Origin: Candidatus Sulfotelmatobacter sp.
GTDB taxonomy: Bacteria > Acidobacteriota > Terriglobia > Terriglobales > SbA1
DNA length: 8,197 nt
Assembly (NCBI GenBank): GCA_030151135.1
Contig: JASLEQ010000353.1
Location: forward strand, 1 to 8,197
Direction of reading: 5' to 3'
Within the stretch, counting starts at the first letter, position 1. Each line of letters opens with the position of its first letter. The notes under the pieces were generated by a model. That model ran no database searches. It worked only from the letters and a program-made list of their open reading frames with translations, and was not told the DNA's origin. This document shows positions 6,611 to 8,197 of the stretch, one piece after another. Both the position numbers and the translations under genes were made by a program.

Positions 6611-7474
6611 ATGCCAGCAATGACCAGGCGAACATTCTGCCAGATCGCTTCCACCCAGGCTGCAGCACTTGGTTTACTGTCTTCCGGTGTGCTGAAGCTT
6701 CGCGCGAATCCCCTCGGAATGCCGATTGGCTGCCAGACATGGCCGGTTCGTCAGATGATTGCTAAGGATTTCCCTGGAACGCTGCAATCATTGGTTGCCG
6801 CGGGATTTCAGTCCATTGAACTCTGCTCCCCTGCAGGCTACAGCGACGAGGGATTTGGGGGGCTTGCAAAATATAAAGGTTCGGAGCTGAAAAAAATCAT
6901 TAACGATGCTGGCCTCACGTGCGTAAGTTCTCACTTTGGCATGGATGAACTTCGTCACAATCAGGAAGAGCGTATTGCGTGGGCGAAGGAGCTTGGCTTG
7001 ACCCAAATGCTCGTTGCCAGCCTGGGCGGCCCCAGGAACCCCACCATGGATGATGTAAAGCGCGCTGCCGACGAATACAACAGAATGGGGGAGAAAGCCG
7101 CGAATGCGGGCATTCAACAGGGACTTCACAACGAGGAATTCGAGCTTTCCACTGTGGATGGAAAGCGTACTTACGATGTGCTCTTCGATCTGCTGGATCC
7201 CAAAGTGGTCAAGTTCCAATTTCAGGTTTCAACCATCAGCAAGGGTTACGACGCAGCTGAGTATTTCAGCAAGTATCCAGGCCGTTTCATCTCGATGCAC
7301 GTTCAGGGATGGTCTGCGCCAGACAAGAAAATTGTGCCGGTTGGTCAAGACTCGCTAGATTGGAAAAAAATCTTCTCGGCTGCGAAGACAGGTGGCATCA
7401 AGAATTATTTCGTCGAGATGAAACTCGAGATGATGCAGGCCAGCGTCCCATATCTGCGTAATCTGCAGGTTTAA
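6611..7474 (+). CDS. Tat-exported xylose-isomerase-like TIM-barrel protein (sugar isomerase/epimerase family)
   Basis: A 287-residue protein: twin-arginine signal TRRTFCQ (residues 5-11), a hydrophobic stretch to about 30, a possible cleavage near LRA-NP (31-33), then an AP-endonuclease-2/xylose-isomerase-like barrel. Barrel landmarks: GCQTWPVR (40-47), GFQSIELCSP with Glu70, CVSSHFGMDE with His108, GLHNEEFELS (171-180, Glu175/Glu176), KFQFQVST (201-208), FISMHVQGW with His230, and YFVEMKLE with Glu269. Members of this superfamily use a divalent metal held by a Glu-Asp-His-Glu set to isomerise, epimerise or eliminate on keto sugars. Here the Asp position appears to be Gln205. The gene follows the exported oxidoreductase by 38 bp and would share its transcript, suggesting consecutive steps on one periplasmic sugar. 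The specific reaction cannot be told from sequence. Confidence 0.87.
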   Translation: MPAMTRRTFCQIASTQAAALGLLSSGVLKLRANPLGMPIGCQTWPVRQMIAKDFPGTLQSLVAAGFQSIELCSPAGYSDEGFGGLAKYKGSELKKIINDAGLTCVSSHFGMDELRHNQEERIAWAKELGLTQMLVASLGGPRNPTMDDVKRAADEYNRMGEKAANAGIQQGLHNEEFELSTVDGKRTYDVLFDLLDPKVVKFQFQVSTISKGYDAAEYFSKYPGRFISMHVQGWSAPDKKIVPVGQDSLDWKKIFSAAKTGGIKNYFVEMKLEMMQASVPYLRNLQV

Positions 7475-7489
7475 GCTAGCATGGCTGTC

Positions 7490-7516
7490 AAAAAAAAGCC
7501 CGGTTTAGCACCGGGC
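7490..7516 (-). terminator. Intrinsic terminator of the small secreted-protein gene, shared between convergent genes
   Basis: On the minus strand: GCCCGG (7516-7511), loop TGCTAAA, CCGGGC (7503-7498), then eight T (7497-7490). A perfect 6-bp G/C stem plus an uninterrupted T tract is a textbook intrinsic terminator for the minus-strand gene ending at 7544. Read on the plus strand, the same stem is followed only by CCTTCTTT, so it should stop the rightward pair (ending at 7474) less efficiently. Confidence 0.8.
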
Positions 7517-7543
7517 CCTTCTTTACTGAACGATAATCACTTT

Positions 7544-8002
7544 TTAGTGTGCCATGCCGCCGCCGTTTTCGCACGTCTTCGAAATATGTTTCACGGAACT
7601 CACTTCCAGCGTTTGACCCGATCCCGACGAACCTGCCGTGGACCCGGCGCCTGTACTTGCGGTATCGCCGCTCCCTGCAGAGCCTCCCGTACCTGAAGTG
7701 CCGGTGACTCTCACTTCGTGTCCGACATGTTCGCTGAGCTTTGCAGTATCGCCGGTGAGCTGATACTTCGTACCGTTTTTATCAGTCAGTCTGAAGCTCC
7801 CAGTTGAACCGCTAAGGCATCCTTCGACCGTCATTTGCCCTGTCTGGGTCTGTCGTCCAGAACCACCAGCCATGGCCGTGGAATCTTGCCCGGTGCCTTG
7901 TTGAGCCCCGTCATAGGAATTGGATGGAGTTGAACTGTTCTGCGCTGCAGCCCACGAAATGCCGAGCAGCAGCAGGAGTCCGGTCAATAGTATCTGTCGC
8001 AT
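7544..8002 (-). CDS. Small secreted protein with compact beta-rich domain and Gly/Ser/Thr linker
   Basis: A 152-residue protein with a Sec-type signal peptide: MRQ, the hydrophobic core ILLTGLLLLLGISW, and a likely cleavage after AAA at 20. A polar Ser/Gly/Gln-rich stretch (about 21-56) leads to a small domain, MTVEGCLSG at 57-65, then SFRLTDKNGTKYQLTGDT, then HVGHEVRVTGT at 92-102. This alternation looks like an OB-like beta barrel. A run of about 28 almost exclusively Gly/Ser/Thr/Ala residues (103-131) interrupts it before a last strand, LEVSSVKHISKTC. Cys62 and Cys144 are the only cysteines and could form a disulfide after export. The ATG at 8002 has GGAGG six bases upstream (8013-8009); a TTG at 8008 is too close to it. 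Function unknown; it resembles small secreted acidobacterial proteins, perhaps DUF5818-like, from memory only. It is convergent to the TIM-barrel gene and independently transcribed. Confidence 0.75.
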   Translation of the reverse strand: MRQILLTGLLLLLGISWAAAQNSSTPSNSYDGAQQGTGQDSTAMAGGSGRQTQTGQMTVEGCLSGSTGSFRLTDKNGTKYQLTGDTAKLSEHVGHEVRVTGTSGTGGSAGSGDTASTGAGSTAGSSGSGQTLEVSSVKHISKTCENGGGMAH

Positions 8003-8197
8003 ATGCAACCTCCAGCAGATTTGACGAAGCGCGATCGGATCTTACCGTCCCGGCTTGGAGGGCAGAGCACACCGAGAAGAGTCGACAACCTGAGATTGTC
8101 TTTGGATGATGGCGGAACACCAATACCGTACTTACTTGAGGCCCACGGGCGGAGTCACCGAAAAACCGTAGAAAACCAGAACGATTGTCAAAGCGGC
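8003..8197. other. Upstream region of the small secreted-protein gene, no gene supported
   Basis: These 195 bases hold the GGAGG ribosome-binding site at 8009-8013 and presumably the promoter of the minus-strand gene. On that strand a TTGACA occurs near the right edge (about 8186-8191), but no good -10 is found 16-18 bases downstream of it; TAAGAT at about 8039-8044 could be a -10 without a recognisable -35. Neither is convincing. Open frames across it on either strand show no family resemblance. Confidence 0.3.

Noticed and set aside
6788..7219. Minus-strand open frame of 143 residues inside the TIM-barrel gene
   Set aside because: Antisense shadow of a clearly coding region, with no family resemblance.
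8003..8008. TTG start for the secreted protein at 8008
   Set aside because: The TTG abuts the GGAGG site directly; the ATG at 8002 has ideal six-base spacing and still leaves a complete signal peptide.
8084..8100. Inverted repeat GACAA/TTGTC upstream of the secreted-protein gene
   Set aside because: Five-base arms with no extension and no second copy; too weak to call an operator.
1..8197. Mobile element, phage, CRISPR, defence system or tRNA
   Set aside because: No transposase, integrase, direct repeat series or cloverleaf-like segment was seen; gene content is metabolic throughout.

Overview
The window reads as a chromosomal segment of a free-living Gram-negative heterotroph, most likely an acidobacterium (Terriglobia-like). 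This placement is inferred. It rests on the mid-50s G+C impression, two Tat-exported sugar enzymes of the types abundant in Acidobacteria, Planctomycetes and Bacteroidetes, and a small secreted Gly/Ser/Thr-rich protein of a style I associate with Acidobacteria. There is no rRNA, tRNA, insertion sequence, phage gene or CRISPR array.

Left half (1-4935, all minus strand, transcribed right to left). Four genes lie head to tail: a YdeP/FdhF-type molybdopterin oxidoreductase (2464-4872), an FMN-dependent L-2-hydroxy-acid dehydrogenase of the LldD type (1198-2397), an amidohydrolase of the fuconolactone/rhamnonolactone hydrolase type (336-1190), and the N-terminal 94 residues of a UxaA/altronate-dehydratase-type protein that runs off the left edge (1-282). 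The gaps are 66, 7 and 53 bp. The last three fit a non-phosphorylative L-fucose or L-rhamnose route: lactone hydrolysis, sugar-acid dehydration, then oxidation of the L-lactate released at the end. The molybdoenzyme is not an obvious member of that pathway.

Centre (4873-5015). This is a short A/T-rich divergent intergenic region. It has a plausible sigma70-type promoter for the leftward unit and a very good Shine-Dalgarno for the rightward unit.

Right half (5016-7474, plus strand). A two-gene unit encodes a Tat-exported Gfo/Idh/MocA oxidoreductase followed, 38 bp later, by a Tat-exported xylose-isomerase-like TIM-barrel protein. Together they suggest sugar oxidation and isomerisation, epimerisation or elimination in the periplasm, a plausible partner to the sugar-acid genes on the other strand.

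Right end. A hairpin with a long U tract (7490-7516) ends a convergent minus-strand gene (7544-8002) for a small secreted protein with a compact beta-rich domain interrupted by a Gly/Ser/Thr linker. Bases 8003-8197 are its upstream region and hold no gene I can support.

The most interesting points are the reconstructed deoxy-sugar pathway that includes a lactate dehydrogenase, the YdeP-type molybdoenzyme at the head of that cluster, and the exported oxidoreductase/TIM-barrel pair, whose TIM barrel appears to have Gln where the family normally has a metal-binding Asp.
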